Virus record (IMG/VR): IMGVR_UViG_3300037847_000874
Location: 1-27,758 of that record
Source of the DNA: a virus
DNA: 27,758 bases
Direction: 5' to 3' (one strand)
Shown here: piece after piece, positions 27,740 through 27,758 of the stretch
Layout: each line of letters begins with the position of its first letter
How positions within the stretch are numbered: position 1 is the stretch's first letter
The notes under the pieces: generated by a model
Told to the model about the DNA's origin: nothing
Seen by the model: only the letters and a program-made list of their open reading frames with translations
Databases searched by the model: none
Translations under genes and position numbers: made by a program

Positions 27740-27758
27740 AGTGTTATTTTTTAATTTT
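27626..27758. repeat. Imperfect terminal direct repeat, right copy
   Basis: Matches 1 to about 139. After the phosphoesterase start the minus strand reads TAA preceded by codons for K-I-K-K (27744-27758), i.e. the end of a variant holin gene, mirroring KINKNK at the left copy. This confirms that the sequence beyond the right edge is the holin gene. Confidence 0.88.

Noticed and set aside
1-27758. tRNA genes, CRISPR arrays, insertion sequences, integrase, lysogeny repressor
   Set aside because: None seen. No cloverleaf-like sequence in the intergenic regions, no spaced repeats of CRISPR size, and no recombinase or transposase motifs in any frame read.

Overview
The window reads as one complete, compact genome of a strictly lytic-looking tailed phage. 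It is AT-rich, every convincing gene lies on the minus strand, and many genes join through ATGA or TAATG overlaps. The protein families (XkdF-like prohead protease, DUF3310, NinG, a phage sigma-like factor, Bacteroidetes-type capsid, connector and baseplate proteins) and the near absence of Shine-Dalgarno sequences suggest a phage of a marine Bacteroidetes/Flavobacteriia host. The host is inferred from remembered family resemblance; no search was run. The first ~139 bases match the last 133 bases imperfectly, so the sequence closes to a circular map of about 27.6 kb.

In the direction of transcription (high to low coordinates): the calcineurin-like phosphoesterase (27739-27020) is the last gene of the lysis operon across the window junction. 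A regulatory intergenic region (27019-26844) then precedes the early and replication block (26843-21230): small proteins, an SSB-like protein with an acidic DMPF tail, a DnaA-domain-like HTH protein, a winged-helix protein, a DnaD/replisome-organizer-like protein, NinG, a sigma-70-like factor, zinc-ribbon proteins, DUF3310 and a ParB-like protein. The small and large terminase genes follow (21210-19566), then a 190-bp intergenic region with a 10-bp-phased repeat array and a GC-rich hairpin.

The structural block (19371-1598) has an unusual order. Tail and baseplate genes come first: a tail-assembly-chaperone-like gene with a -1 frame extension, a tail terminator-like gene, large baseplate-like proteins, a YadA-like fibre and the tape measure. 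Head genes come next: protease, scaffold, major capsid, tail-tube-like protein, decoration-like proteins, portal and connector. The block ends in tiny membrane and basic proteins, an M15 endolysin and a 3TM-type holin.

The most notable signals are: (1) a K-V-E-L-[AGS] motif recurring in the scaffold, four small coiled-coil proteins and the portal linker, proposed here as the prohead-protease site; (2) a T9 slippery run with an 82-codon -1 extension ending in an ATGA overlap with the next gene; (3) eight TTTAC units at 10-bp spacing beside terL; (4) a 28-bp element with two mismatches shared by the two main intergenic regions; and (5) a connector gene whose apparent ancestral stop lies 18 codons beyond its present stop. 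Seven small genes of 28 to 53 codons were found in the gaps between larger genes.
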